Shown: piece after piece, positions 1-8,171 of the stretch | Layout of the letters: each line of letters starts with the position of its first letter | Position numbering within the stretch: position 1 is the first letter of the stretch | Source: Pedobacter borealis DSM 19626 | Lineage (GTDB): Bacteria; Bacteroidota; Bacteroidia; Sphingobacteriales; Sphingobacteriaceae | Direction: 5' to 3' | NCBI RefSeq assembly: GCF_000708285.2 | Contig: NZ_JAUG01000007.1 | Span: forward strand, 33,932-97,931 | DNA: 64,000 nt | Program-made: the position numbers and the translations under genes | Notes under the pieces: generated by a model | The model's input: only the letters and a program-made list of their open reading frames with translations | Database searches by the model: none | Told to the model about the DNA's origin: nothing

Positions 1-331
1 TTTCCAAGTGGCTTAATATTTTTTCGGCACCAACCAGGCAACAAGGCCCGGTACGGCAAACCTCCAAAGCATACTTACCTTGTGGTTTTAAAAAGTACAT
101 GGTATAAAATGTTGCCACCTCATACACTTCAATTGGCTGAATATTTAAATACTCGGCAACCTTATCCATAGCTGATGTACTCACCCAAAGGTATTCGGCC
201 TGTACCAAGTGTAATAATGGCAGCAAAGCTGATTTGTGCTTACCTTCAGGATAACGGCTTTTTACATCATCAAATTTGGCCAGCAATTCTGATGAAAACA
301 CTACAGGTGTTTGTTCTTCTACTTTAAGCAT
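1..331 (-). CDS. nuoE: NADH-quinone oxidoreductase subunit E (24 kDa), partial
   Basis: This is the N-terminal part of NuoE, the [2Fe-2S] protein of the complex I peripheral arm that works with NuoF in NADH oxidation. The gene runs off the left edge; about 110 codons are visible. Near the edge the frame reads VCRTGPCCLVG, which holds the first two cluster cysteines (C-x4-C spacing). The start is the ATG at 331, which overlaps the nuoD stop codon (326-324) by 8 nt, so the two genes are probably translationally coupled. It is the fifth gene of the minus-strand nuoABCDE order seen here. No defect is visible in the part present. Confidence 0.93.
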   Translation of the reverse strand, partial: MLKVEEQTPVVFSSELLAKFDDVKSRYPEGKHKSALLPLLHLVQAEYLWVSTSAMDKVAEYLNIQPIEVYEVATFYTMYFLKPQGKYALEVCRTGPCCLVGAEKILSHLE

Positions 332-1538
332 CTAATTCTCCTGCAATAATATTCATACTACTCATGTTGATAATGGCATCAGACAATAACATGCCCTCGC
401 TCATTGGCGCAAACATCTGGTAGTTTATAAAACTTGGTCTGCGGAAGTGTAAACGATATGGCGTTCGGCCTCCATCGTTAATCAGATAGAATCCTAATTC
501 ACCATTTCCGCCTTCTACAGCGTGATAAACTTCTGCTTTTGGCGCATCAATCTCACCCATCACAATTTTGAAGTGATAGATTAATGCTTCCATATTGTTG
601 TAAACTTCTTGTTTTGGAGGAAGGTAAAATTCAGGAACATCGGCATGGAAAATACCTTTTGGTTCCGTTTTTAACTTCACAAGCGCTTGTTCGATAATGC
701 GGATGCTCTGCCACATCTCTTCATTACGCACTAAATATCTGTCGTAAATATCCCCACTTGTACCTACCGGAACTTCAAAGTCGAAATCCTGATATGAAGA
801 ATATGGATCGCTTACACGCACATCGTAATCTACACCGGTAGCACGCAAAAGCGGTCCAGTCCAGCTATATTCTAAAGCAGCTTCTTTAGTTACTTCTGCA
901 ACACCAGCCGTTCTATCAATAAAAATACGGTTACGTGTTAACAGATTTTCGAACTCTTTTAACGCTTTAGGGAATTCTTTTAAAAACTTATCGATTTTAG
1001 CAAAGGCGATATCATTGAAATCTCTTTCAAACCCACCAATACGGCCAATATTTGTGGTTAAACGTGCACCACAAACTTCTTCGAAGATTTCGTAAATATG
1101 CTCACGGAACTGAAATAGGTATAAGAAAGTGGTTGTTGCGCCGGTATCCTGACCAATAATCGTGTTACAGATAATGTGATCGGCAATACGCGAAAGCTCC
1201 ATAATGATTACCCGAAGATAATCTACACGTTTCGGCATCTGAATATTTAACAACTTTTCAACCGTCATGTGCCATCCCATATTGTTAATAGGCGACGAGC
1301 AATAGTTTAAACGGTCGGTAAGTGGTGTAATTTGATAAAATGGGCGATGCTCGGCAATCTTTTCGAAAGCACGGTGGATATACCCAATGGTAGAAACGCC
1401 GCTTACAATACGTTCGCCATCTAATTGCAAAACGTTTTGAAAAACGCCGTGTGTTGCAGGGTGTGTTGGGCCTAAGTTTAAGGTTACCAGCTCACTTTGC
1501 GGGTCGTTATCTGTAAATACCGGATGGTTATGATTCAT
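324..1538 (-). CDS. nuoD: NADH-quinone oxidoreductase subunit D (49 kDa)
   Basis: NuoD (404 aa) forms part of the quinone-binding site of respiratory complex I together with NuoB. The N-terminal motif LGPTHPATHGV and the C-terminal GGRTPYRLHFRRPSF block are hallmarks of the 49-kDa subunit, which descends from the large subunit of NiFe hydrogenases. It is a separate gene, not the NuoCD fusion seen in some proteobacteria. The length is normal. It is separated from nuoC by about 90 bp holding a palindromic repeat, and its stop overlaps the nuoE start. Confidence 0.97.
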   Translation of the reverse strand: MNHNHPVFTDNDPQSELVTLNLGPTHPATHGVFQNVLQLDGERIVSGVSTIGYIHRAFEKIAEHRPFYQITPLTDRLNYCSSPINNMGWHMTVEKLLNIQMPKRVDYLRVIIMELSRIADHIICNTIIGQDTGATTTFLYLFQFREHIYEIFEEVCGARLTTNIGRIGGFERDFNDIAFAKIDKFLKEFPKALKEFENLLTRNRIFIDRTAGVAEVTKEAALEYSWTGPLLRATGVDYDVRVSDPYSSYQDFDFEVPVGTSGDIYDRYLVRNEEMWQSIRIIEQALVKLKTEPKGIFHADVPEFYLPPKQEVYNNMEALIYHFKIVMGEIDAPKAEVYHAVEGGNGELGFYLINDGGRTPYRLHFRRPSFINYQMFAPMSEGMLLSDAIINMSSMNIIAGELDA

Positions 1539-1540
1539 AT

Positions 1541-1633
1541 CCCCTAAATCCCCTAAAGGGGACTTCCTTTCAATGTTTATAAATATTTAACTTTATCTTC
1601 TACCCAATTCCCCCTTTAGGGGGTAAGGGGGTT
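1541..1633. repeat. Palindromic intergenic repeat between nuoC and nuoD
   Basis: The spacer is bounded by two G/C-run palindromes: CCCCTAAAGGGG near 1550 and CCCCCTTTAGGGGG near 1609-1623, each followed or preceded by further C or G runs, with an AT-rich centre. The same architecture recurs at 22040-22112 between metH and metF. Both copies sit between genes of one operon, so they would be transcribed and could fold into a large stem. The 3' end touches the nuoC stop codon. Confidence 0.7.
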
Positions 1634-2132
1634 ACCTTCCAAAAAATTCGTCTTTTTTATCTACTCTGTTCGGATCTTCCAATGGATATTGTTTCAACAT
1701 CGGGTAAACACCTAAGTCGTCCATATTTAAAATACGGCGTAGATCAGGATGTCCTTCAAACTTAACTCCAAAGAAATCATAAGTTTCGCGTTCCATCCAG
1801 TTGGCACCTTTCCAAACAGTTGTTGCTGTAGGGATAGTTGGATTTTGTTCTGAAATGAAAACCTTAATCCTAATCCTAACTTTCTCCACCATGTTGTGCA
1901 AATGGTAAACCACTGCAATACCATGATCTTTACCCGGATAATGAACCGCCGTAATATCGGTCAAGAAATTAAAACTCAAATCGTTTTTAAGGAACGATAA
2001 TACATTGATGATAACATCTTTGGTGGTTGCAAAAGTTAATAAGCCATATGACTCAGAAACTCCAGTTACCTTTTCGCCAAACTTATCGCTAAGTTTTGCC
2101 AGAATATTATTATTTAGCGTCGTTTCTTCCAT
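1632..2132 (-). CDS. nuoC: NADH-quinone oxidoreductase subunit C (30 kDa)
   Basis: NuoC (166 aa) is the 30-kDa peripheral-arm subunit of complex I. The family signature is visible toward the C terminus: ERETYDFFGVKFEGHP followed by DLRRILNMDD. It starts at 2132 in a TAATG arrangement, sharing one base with the nuoB stop (2134-2132), which implies translational coupling. The length is typical for an unfused NuoC. Confidence 0.96.
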   Translation of the reverse strand: MEETTLNNNILAKLSDKFGEKVTGVSESYGLLTFATTKDVIINVLSFLKNDLSFNFLTDITAVHYPGKDHGIAVVYHLHNMVEKVRIRIKVFISEQNPTIPTATTVWKGANWMERETYDFFGVKFEGHPDLRRILNMDDLGVYPMLKQYPLEDPNRVDKKDEFFGR

Positions 2133-2674
2133 TATTTAATGCCGTATTGACCTAAAAGTTCTTTGTAATAATCAGAATTTCTTCTTCTGCCCGACTCGTT
2201 TTTCACTAAATCCTGAATACGCTGAAAACCATCTAAAATAGCTTCAGGTCTTGGCGGACAACCCGGAACGTAAACATCCACTGGAATAACCTCATCAATA
2301 CCCTGCAATACGGAATAAGTATCAAAAATACCACCACTACTCGCGCAGGCACCAACAGCCATTACCCAACGTGGCTCTGCCATTTGAATATAAACCTGCT
2401 TTAATACCGGTGCCATCTTTTTAGCGATAGTTCCCATAACCATTAAAACATCAGCCTGACGAGGAGAAAAGCTTAGGCGTTCGGCACCGAAACGACCAAG
2501 ATCGTAGTGAGAACCCATGGTTGCCATAAACTCGATTCCACAACAAGAAGTTGCGAAAGGTAAAGGCCATAATGAATTTGAGCGGGCCAAACCAATCACT
2601 TTATCAAAAGAAGTGGCGAAAAAGCCAGATCCTTCTATTCCTGGAGGCGCATCAACTATATTAATTTCACTCAT
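2132..2674 (-). CDS. nuoB: NADH-quinone oxidoreductase subunit B (PSST)
   Basis: NuoB carries the N2 [4Fe-4S] cluster that passes electrons to quinone. The ligands are visible as the tandem cysteines in TSCCGIEFMA, the cysteine in VGACASSGG and the one in PGCPPRPEA. I chose the ATG at 2674 (MSEINIVDAPPGIEG, 180 aa), which matches the usual length. The frame is open 45 nt further upstream to 2719, but that extension is hydrophobic, unlike the family, and lies in the AT-rich spacer. Confidence 0.96.
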   Translation of the reverse strand: MSEINIVDAPPGIEGSGFFATSFDKVIGLARSNSLWPLPFATSCCGIEFMATMGSHYDLGRFGAERLSFSPRQADVLMVMGTIAKKMAPVLKQVYIQMAEPRWVMAVGACASSGGIFDTYSVLQGIDEVIPVDVYVPGCPPRPEAILDGFQRIQDLVKNESGRRRNSDYYKELLGQYGIK

Positions 2675-2814
2675 GTTTATAAACAAAAAATGCTCATCCC
2701 TTTGCAGAATGAGCAACAAATTTACAATATTTTAAAGGCAAACAAACTAGCTTTACTCGATTTAGAACCTTTCTAAATAACCAAAATAGCTATAAGTTAG
2801 TGTAAGTGATACAC

Positions 2815-2902
2815 ATTTGGTTTGCAGTTGGTAATTTTCAGTTTACAGTTTTTAAACCATGAACTATTAACTGCCAATTGTGAGCTGATAACTGCCAGCT
2901 GA
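2815..2902. repeat. Degenerate word repeat in the nuoA-nuoB spacer
   Basis: The spacer holds variants of the word AGTTGGCAGTT/AACTGCCAACT in both orientations (GCAGTTGGTAATTTTCAGTT, then AACTGCCAATTGTGAGCTG), forming an imperfect inverted repeat. Related words recur at 37058-37120 beside the tRNAs and inside the metH coding region near 22718-22765. No gene is visible here. Confidence 0.55.
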
Positions 2903-3274
2903 CTAGTTCCAGTCTAAGACTTTTTTCTTGATTACGTAGATAAAGCCCAACAATAATGTACCCATGAAAATGAACATCTCGATCATTCCATCCATCCGTA
3001 ATGTACGGAAATTAACCGCCCAGGGATACATAAAGATAACCTCTACATCAAATAGTACAAATAAGATGGCTACTACGAAATATTTGATAGAGAAAGGCTG
3101 GCGTGCATTACCTACTGATTTAATACCGGCTTCAAAAGTTTCTAATTTATCGCTTGTTTTACGTTTTGGACCTAAAAAGTGGGTAGCAACCAATGTGGTG
3201 ACCACAAAACCTAAAGCAACAATTACTTGAAATATAATTGGTAAAAAATCTATAGCCGAACTCTGCGCTTGCAT
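2903..3274 (-). CDS. nuoA: NADH-quinone oxidoreductase subunit A
   Basis: NuoA is a small membrane subunit of complex I with three predicted transmembrane helices (about residues 8-30, 65-85 and 92-115). The conserved stretch KYFVVAILFVLFDVEVIFMY with its acidic residues and the following PWAV is diagnostic. I start it at the ATG at 3274 (MQAQSSAIDFLP, 123 aa). The frame is open to 3340, but that extension overlaps the terminator hairpin at 3310-3331. It is the first gene of the nuo operon, transcribed leftward. Confidence 0.94.
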   Translation of the reverse strand: MQAQSSAIDFLPIIFQVIVALGFVVTTLVATHFLGPKRKTSDKLETFEAGIKSVGNARQPFSIKYFVVAILFVLFDVEVIFMYPWAVNFRTLRMDGMIEMFIFMGTLLLGFIYVIKKKVLDWN

Positions 3275-3295
3275 ATTATTTATTTTATGATGCAA

Positions 3296-3331
3296 AAGTA
3301 AAAGAAAAAGGCAGAGTAACCAAACTCTGCC
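3296..3331 (-). terminator. Terminator between the peptide gene and nuoA
   Basis: On the minus strand GGCAGAG and CTCTGCC form a perfect 7-bp stem around a short loop, followed by a T-rich run (TTTTTCTTTT). It lies downstream of the peptide gene at 3462-3695 and upstream of nuoA. Nearly the same hairpin recurs at 4253-4276 and 5187-5207, marking the boundaries of a duplicated cassette. Confidence 0.7.
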
Positions 3332-3461
3332 ATGAACCAAAGCAAAAAACTTTAATTAAGATAAAAAACGTCATCTAATTGACAAGGCATCTATTTTTAC
3401 ACCCTAGTTTTTTAATTTAGCAATTATTAACAAATTAGATAGGGTCAAATAAAATAAATCA

Positions 3462-3695
3462 TTATGCCAGAATGCATGATTTTTCCTCCAAATCGGATTT
3501 ACAACCAACATAATCCGTAGCACTACAGTTTTTATCACCGTTACAGGTTATAGTAAACTCTGGTCCGCATACAGCTGTGCATGTAACATTTCCTGCATTA
3601 TCTGTACTGCCTGTTCCCCCCATTACTTTTTTTAATTGCGTTCTACTTAATACTTCTCCCTTGTCAAAAGTTGACCTTAAAACTATTTTTTTCAT
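3462..3695 (-). CDS. Cys-rich double-glycine-leader peptide (putative RiPP/bacteriocin-like), copy 1
   Basis: This encodes a 77-aa precursor-like peptide. Residues 1-27 form a leader ending LSRTQLKKVMGG, matching the double-glycine leaders of Bacteroidetes natural-product precursors normally cut and exported by a peptidase-containing ABC transporter. The putative 50-aa core has six cysteines and is rich in Thr, Asn and Asp. The leader is almost identical to that of copy 2 while the cores differ, as expected for diversifying secreted peptides. No transporter or modification enzyme is encoded nearby, so export must rely on a distant locus. Whether the cysteines form disulfides or thioethers cannot be told. 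Confidence 0.72.
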   Translation of the reverse strand: MKKIVLRSTFDKGEVLSRTQLKKVMGGTGSTDNAGNVTCTAVCGPEFTITCNGDKNCSATDYVGCKSDLEEKSCILA

Positions 3696-3836
3696 AATAC
3701 TTAATGTTTATTTTTTTAATAGATACATAAATCTAATATTAATAGTTCCTTCTTGATCAATTTCTTCAGCATAGAACTATTCGTTAATTGCATTAATTTA
3801 TGCGTTAAAGTGTAATTGATACAATTAGATTTATTT

Positions 3837-4185
3837 ATGAATGTTAGGAAATTATCAAGATCTGAAATAAAACAAATATCATGCGGTGAAGACCTTCGAA
3901 AATACAGAAATGAGCAATGCTTAAGCCAAGAGTATATAGCTAATTTACTGAAATTAATCAAAGTACCTATCAAAGAATTGAAACAGCAAAATCAAGGTAT
4001 CAGTACACCTCACTACAAAATTAAATGCGTTTTTTAATAATTCTTTACCATCATTTTCAGAAACAGACACAAGCAATGAATTAGAATTGATGAATAAAAC
4101 AATAATTCAAATGGCGAAAGTAATAGAAGGAAAAGGTGAGCAGTAAAAACTTAAAGATTGAGGAACTAAAGAGACAAATCGATAT
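3837..4185 (+). pseudogene. Frameshifted XRE-family regulator, copy 1
   Basis: This is a decayed copy of the intact gene at 4736-5104. The frame starts at ATG 3837 (MNVRKLSRSEIKQISCGEDL) and matches the intact protein through IANLL. One T missing near 3949 then shifts the frame and translation ends at about 4037. The original frame reappears downstream (matching TSNEVELM and the coiled coil), with more small indels and stops near 4145. Most of the DNA-binding domain after helix 1 is lost, so it should not bind DNA. It is divergent from peptide copy 1. Confidence 0.85.
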
Positions 4186-4320
4186 TGCGCATGAAATTGT
4201 TTTTTTCTGGTGTGACTTTGCAATATTATTCAATAAAAAGAATAGACATAAAGGCAGGGAAAGGAAACTCTGCCCTTATCACGAAGCAAAAAACTCTAGT
4301 TGACCAAAGAAAATATCGCG

Positions 4321-4593
4321 TTATTGAGGTGGTGTATAATATTTTAAGCATTCTATTTGGCATGTATTACTAGTGATACCAGGAAAATCATTGTTAGAAC
4401 ATGCTACTTCCACTCCTGCAGTAGCTGTACAACCAGGACAATCCATGCTTATTGAAACACTCTCTCCCGTTGGACAATTACAAGTTGTAGAACACAAACT
4501 TGAGCTACCACTTCCTCCTAGTACTTTTTTTAACTGGGCTCTACTTAACACTTCGCCTCTACTAAAGGTAGATTTTAACGTTAATTTTTTCAT
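4321..4593 (-). CDS. Cys-rich double-glycine-leader peptide (putative RiPP/bacteriocin-like), copy 2
   Basis: This encodes a 90-aa peptide paralogous to the one at 3462-3695. The 27-residue leader ends LSRAQLKKVLGG. The predicted 63-aa core has eight cysteines, including CSTTCNC and CPGC clusters, and ends KYYTPPQ. Compared with copy 1 the leader is conserved and the core is different and longer. It is divergent from the intact XRE gene across a 142-bp intergenic region, the likely control region. No modification enzyme or exporter lies next to it. Function (antimicrobial, signalling or other) is inference from the leader type only. Confidence 0.73.
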   Translation of the reverse strand: MKKLTLKSTFSRGEVLSRAQLKKVLGGSGSSSLCSTTCNCPTGESVSISMDCPGCTATAGVEVACSNNDFPGITSNTCQIECLKYYTPPQ

Positions 4594-4735
4594 AATACTT
4601 AATGTTTATTTTATTAATAGATACATAAATATATTATTAATAGTTCCTTACTCATCAATTTCTTTGGCATAGAAGTATTCGTCTCAAGCATTAATTTATG
4701 CGTCAAAAAATAAATTGATTTAATTAGATTTATTT

Positions 4736-5104
4736 ATGGATACTAAGAAATTAACAAGATCTGAAATGAAACAGATATTTTGCGGTCAGGACCTTAGAAA
4801 ATTCAGAGATGAAAAATGCTTAAGTCAAGAGTACATAGCTAATTTACTTGAAATTAATCAAAGTACATATCAAAGAATTGAAACGGGAAAAATTAAGTTA
4901 TCAATGGAACTCATAGCAAAATTAACCGCAATTTTTAATAATCCTTTATCATCATTTGAAGAAGCGGATACAAGTAATGAAGTGGAATTGATGAAAAAAA
5001 CAATAATTCAACTGGAGAAAAGAATAGAAGAATTGGAAGAAAAGGTTAGCCGTAAGAACTTAAAGATTGAAGAACTAAAGAAGCGAATCAATACCATCTA
5101 TTAG
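4736..5104 (+). CDS. XRE-family helix-turn-helix regulator with C-terminal coiled coil
   Basis: This is a 122-aa DNA-binding protein. Residues about 17-74 form an XRE/Cro-type HTH (LRKFRDEKCLSQEYIANLLE, then NQSTYQRIETGKIKLS). Residues about 78-118 are a heptad-rich coiled coil (LEKRIEELEEKV), probably for dimerisation. It diverges from the Cys-rich peptide gene at 4321-4593 and likely controls it. Because the intergenic sequence is duplicated at 3696-3836, this single intact regulator may control both peptide genes. It ends before a bidirectional terminator. Confidence 0.85.
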   Translation: MDTKKLTRSEMKQIFCGQDLRKFRDEKCLSQEYIANLLEINQSTYQRIETGKIKLSMELIAKLTAIFNNPLSSFEEADTSNEVELMKKTIIQLEKRIEELEEKVSRKNLKIEELKKRINTIY

Positions 5105-5182
5105 TTGGGTTAATAACCCAACTAATAGATAAGACTGCAAAGCTATTGTCGGGATACAAATTTACCTAAACATTAAACGCAA

Positions 5183-5213
5183 AAAAGGCAGAGTAACTAA
5201 CTCTGCCTTTTCT
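5183..5213. terminator. Bidirectional terminator
   Basis: GGCAGAG and CTCTGCC form a 7-bp perfect stem around AGTAACTAACT-type loop bases. T-rich tracts follow on both strands (CCTTTTCT on plus, CCTTTTTT on minus). It lies between the convergent XRE gene and the TPR gene and can serve both. Confidence 0.8.
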
Positions 5214-5232
5214 AAATTATTTAACTTTAGAA

Positions 5233-6945
5233 TTATTTGCCTTTACCTTTTGGTGGTGCAGGCGCTTGTAATTCTTTCAATCTTGATGCAGCATAAGCAT
5301 CATTAGGATCTAATGCTAAACTTTTGGTAAAAGCATCAATAGCTTTAGCTTTATCTTTATCTGCATACCAAGCACCTATGTTATTGTAAGATTCAGACAA
5401 GTTAGTTTTATTAGTAGCAGTTTCTTCAGGTTTTACCAAACTAACATACTTTTCGAAATACGGCACTCCGGTTCCCTTAGGGTTTGTTTTGTCGTCAACT
5501 AAATTTGCGATCCTTCCTCTTACAAAGTAACCCAACGCAAATTCTGGTGATACTTTATTCAAGTGGCTTAATGCAGAATCAGCCTCTACTAAAGCCGCAG
5601 TGTTAATTGGTTTTTTCTCCTTTTGAGCCATATAAGCTTCTAAGAATCTAGTATGACCTAAATAGTAATAGTTGGTTAAGGAACCTTTACCATTTGGATT
5701 GTATTTAATCGCCAATTGATATATTTCTGCAGATTTACCATATTTTTTTGCTTTCATTAAAGCTAAACCCGCTTCTGCTAATGCATCAGCATTGTTTGAA
5801 TCAATTTTAGCCGCTTCGATAATATTACCAACAGCTAAACTATCCTGACCTGCTTTTAATTGAGATTTACCTAAATAAAGGTAATCGTTCCCTAAAATTT
5901 TATCCTTACTTTTTTCCTTTGCGAAAAATTCAGTCATGTAAGTTAAAGCTTGAGGATAGTTCTTATTCTCATAAGCTGCCCATCCTTTAAGTCTAGCTAC
6001 AGTACTTGCTTTTGGATTATTAGCAGGAACTTGAATTGAAGAAGCAACTTGTTCTAAAGTTTGGAAATCTTTTGCATAATATAAAAACTGCATATAACGC
6101 AATTGGGATTCCAAAGATTTATCGGTTAAATCAAGATATTTTTTATAGTTCTCAATTCCTTTTGTTGCTTTTTCCTTATCTACACCAAAGCTACTCCACT
6201 GTAAATACAACTCACCTAACTCGCGGTAAGCAGGGCCGTAGTTTGCATCGGCAGCTATTACATCCAACAATTCTTTCTCCGCCTCTGGAAACGCTCTTGA
6301 TTCCTTATACATTTTACCAATCTGAGTTTTTGCTCTTCTATTATTAGGATCGATATCGTTTACACGGAAATATGGACCTAATGCCTCTGAATTTTTTTTC
6401 TGTAACGCATAGGCATCACCTTGTGCCAAGAAAACCTCTGCATCTTTATCTTTAGCATCTAATTCATCAGCTTTGGTAATGTTAGCCAAAGCGTTAGTGA
6501 AATCAGGTTTAGATACATCATCACTAGGTTTATCCTGAGCTAAATACGCTTTACCGATATACAAATAAGTCTTGTAATCTTTTGGCGCCAAAGCTACAGC
6601 CTTGTCGAAGTTAGTTTTAGCAGAACTTGGGTTATTAGATAACATATCTGCTTCGCCTAAACCAATTAAGTTTAAGTTGTTTTTTGGATCAGCGGTAACA
6701 CCTTTGGTAAATACGGCTCTAGCAGAGTCGATGTAACCGGTTTTCAAATAAACCAAACCAAGATTGTAATAGTTATTACCATCTGATGCTTTTGAGCTCA
6801 CCAAAGATTTCAGCATTGATGATGCTTTCTGATACTGTTCCGCGTCGATGGCTTTTTTCGCGTCATTTAAATCTTGAGCAAAAACTGCAGAACCCATCAA
6901 CACCAAACCTACATTTAAGGTTATTGCTTTCTTTAAAATTTTCAT
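5233..6945 (-). CDS. Exported tetratricopeptide-repeat protein
   Basis: This 570-aa protein has a signal peptide (about residues 1-23, ending GSAVFA before QD) and then a long array of TPR units, for example NYYNLGLVYLKTGYIDSARA and YLYLGKSQLKAGQDSLAV. TPR arrays form alpha-solenoid scaffolds for protein contacts, so it probably acts in the periplasm. It is the last gene of the minus-strand exbB-exbD-exbD-tonB series, 78 bp after the PstS-like lipoprotein gene. The C terminus is basic and Pro-rich (PAPPKGKGK). The partner is unknown; the operon suggests a link to TonB-dependent envelope transport. Confidence 0.85.
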   Translation of the reverse strand: MKILKKAITLNVGLVLMGSAVFAQDLNDAKKAIDAEQYQKASSMLKSLVSSKASDGNNYYNLGLVYLKTGYIDSARAVFTKGVTADPKNNLNLIGLGEADMLSNNPSSAKTNFDKAVALAPKDYKTYLYIGKAYLAQDKPSDDVSKPDFTNALANITKADELDAKDKDAEVFLAQGDAYALQKKNSEALGPYFRVNDIDPNNRRAKTQIGKMYKESRAFPEAEKELLDVIAADANYGPAYRELGELYLQWSSFGVDKEKATKGIENYKKYLDLTDKSLESQLRYMQFLYYAKDFQTLEQVASSIQVPANNPKASTVARLKGWAAYENKNYPQALTYMTEFFAKEKSKDKILGNDYLYLGKSQLKAGQDSLAVGNIIEAAKIDSNNADALAEAGLALMKAKKYGKSAEIYQLAIKYNPNGKGSLTNYYYLGHTRFLEAYMAQKEKKPINTAALVEADSALSHLNKVSPEFALGYFVRGRIANLVDDKTNPKGTGVPYFEKYVSLVKPEETATNKTNLSESYNNIGAWYADKDKAKAIDAFTKSLALDPNDAYAASRLKELQAPAPPKGKGK

Positions 6946-7023
6946 CGGATATTCTGTTTTTTTATTTAATAAAAATGAAGTGTCTCTTTAGATTTACTTC
7001 GTGGTTCAATTTATAATTTTAAT

Positions 7024-7929
7024 TTAATTTCCTTTTGTCAGGTTAATTTGTCTTGGCATTAATTTATGCGGGCCAAGTCCAGATTTAAGCACAATCAATT
7101 GTCCCCTCTGACTTCTTAACCATGTTGCAAATCCTGTGCCTAAACCATCTCTTCCTTCGCAATCTATAATATTTATATTTCTTAAGAAAGGATAAACACC
7201 GTTAATTAAGTTATCTTGAGTTGGTTTATAGAACTGATCGTCTCCTACCTTGCCTTTTACATTCTTTACGCCCAGCACTTTTATCTGAGAAAGGTATTCG
7301 CTCATCTCTGTATCCTTGTCCGTGATCCAATTCACGCCTAAAATACCAATAAAATTTTTATCTTCTGCAATAAGTTTAATTACTTCTTTGCTAGAATTTT
7401 TAGAGTAAACACCTGTAGCTGGAAATTGGCTGATATGGGCCAACTCTTTAAAATATTGGAAGGTACTTGAATAAGCGTTATCAAAGACCAATTTTTTATC
7501 TGATTTCTTCCCTTGTAATATATCAATCACCTCTTTAACGTTAATTGTACTGTCGATATTGCCGTGATTTGTAATTAAAGCAATACCATCTACAGCAAAT
7601 CGTGAGGTGTTTATTTTAATATTACGCTGGTTATAATATTTTTCTTCTGCCTTGGTTAATAACCTTGGCAAAACAATTACCCTTACACTATCGTTAAGAA
7701 AGGCAGGCAATAATTTTTCTTCAGGTTTTACTGTTGTCTGAAATTTTGCATCGGGATAATCCAAACTAAAAATATCGATCTGATCCTGAACAATCGGTCC
7801 AACACTTTCATCAACCAATATTTTTAAGGTACCACTTGTTCTGGTTTCTTTAACTGCATCGGCCTTATTTTTACGTTTGCAGGATACAAGTAAAGCTAAT
7901 ACACAAAATATTAAAAAGAAATTTTTCAT
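7024..7929 (-). CDS. PstS-like periplasmic-binding lipoprotein
   Basis: This 301-aa protein begins MKNFFLIFCVLALLVSC, a lipoprotein signal with the lipobox ending at Cys17. The rest resembles PstS-type substrate-binding proteins: TSGTLKILVDESVGPIVQDQ at the N terminus and INGVYPFLRNINII near the C terminus (the family pattern around YPLxR). I chose the ATG at 7929; upstream in-frame codons overlap the preceding gene and encode no signal peptide. No pst permease genes follow, so classic ABC phosphate import is not supported. Its place downstream of tonB suggests an envelope role. Confidence 0.8.
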   Translation of the reverse strand: MKNFFLIFCVLALLVSCKRKNKADAVKETRTSGTLKILVDESVGPIVQDQIDIFSLDYPDAKFQTTVKPEEKLLPAFLNDSVRVIVLPRLLTKAEEKYYNQRNIKINTSRFAVDGIALITNHGNIDSTINVKEVIDILQGKKSDKKLVFDNAYSSTFQYFKELAHISQFPATGVYSKNSSKEVIKLIAEDKNFIGILGVNWITDKDTEMSEYLSQIKVLGVKNVKGKVGDDQFYKPTQDNLINGVYPFLRNINIIDCEGRDGLGTGFATWLRSQRGQLIVLKSGLGPHKLMPRQINLTKGN

Positions 7930-7937
7930 TGAGCTGA

Positions 7938-8165
7938 TTAGTCGCGCCTTCCAAGGCTTAAAAGTCTTACAAATGCATAAATAATTAAGAATATACCGAT
8001 TGCAATGCGGCCCCATTGTGGAATAGTGCTTAAGCGCAGGGCAATTGGTTCGTAAAATATAAATGCAAAGCCCAATACCACATAAAAAACGAACATGACA
8101 AGGCCTAAAATGAGCAAAAACCGCTGTTTAGGCGATTTTTGCTTAAAAATATCAAAATTTAACAT
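7938..8165 (-). CDS. Small two-helix membrane protein
   Basis: This 75-aa protein has two clear hydrophobic segments (about residues 16-38, RFLLILGLVMFVFYVVLGFA, and 51-68, IAIGIFLIIYAFVRLL) and a basic C terminus (GRRD). It lies between tonB and the PstS-like gene with 6- and 8-bp gaps, so it is almost certainly in the operon. I do not recognise a characterised family. Confidence 0.8.
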   Translation of the reverse strand: MLNFDIFKQKSPKQRFLLILGLVMFVFYVVLGFAFIFYEPIALRLSTIPQWGRIAIGIFLIIYAFVRLLSLGRRD

Positions 8166-8171
8166 CTACTA

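Larger units (their letters stand above)
3310..5207. repeat. Tandem duplication of a peptide gene plus divergent XRE gene cassette
   Basis: Two copies of one unit lie head to tail. Each has, from left to right: a GGCAGAG/CTCTGCC hairpin followed by GAAGCAAAAAACT-like sequence, a minus-strand double-glycine peptide gene, a 141-142 bp divergent promoter region, and a plus-strand XRE gene. Peptide starts are at 3695 and 4593 (offset 898) and XRE starts at 3837 and 4736 (offset 899). The promoter regions are nearly identical over most of their length. Copy 1 has a broken regulator; copy 2 is intact. A third hairpin at 5187 closes the array. Confidence 0.85.

Noticed and set aside
2675..2719. Upstream extension of nuoB
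   Set aside because: The extra 15 residues are not part of the family and lie in an AT-rich spacer; the ATG at 2674 gives the normal length.
3462..4593. A complete lanthipeptide or radical-SAM cluster
   Set aside because: Only precursor-like peptides and regulators are present; no modification or transport gene lies beside them.
7024..7929. ABC phosphate transporter
   Set aside because: Only the binding-protein fold is present; no pstC, pstA, pstB or phoU gene is adjacent.
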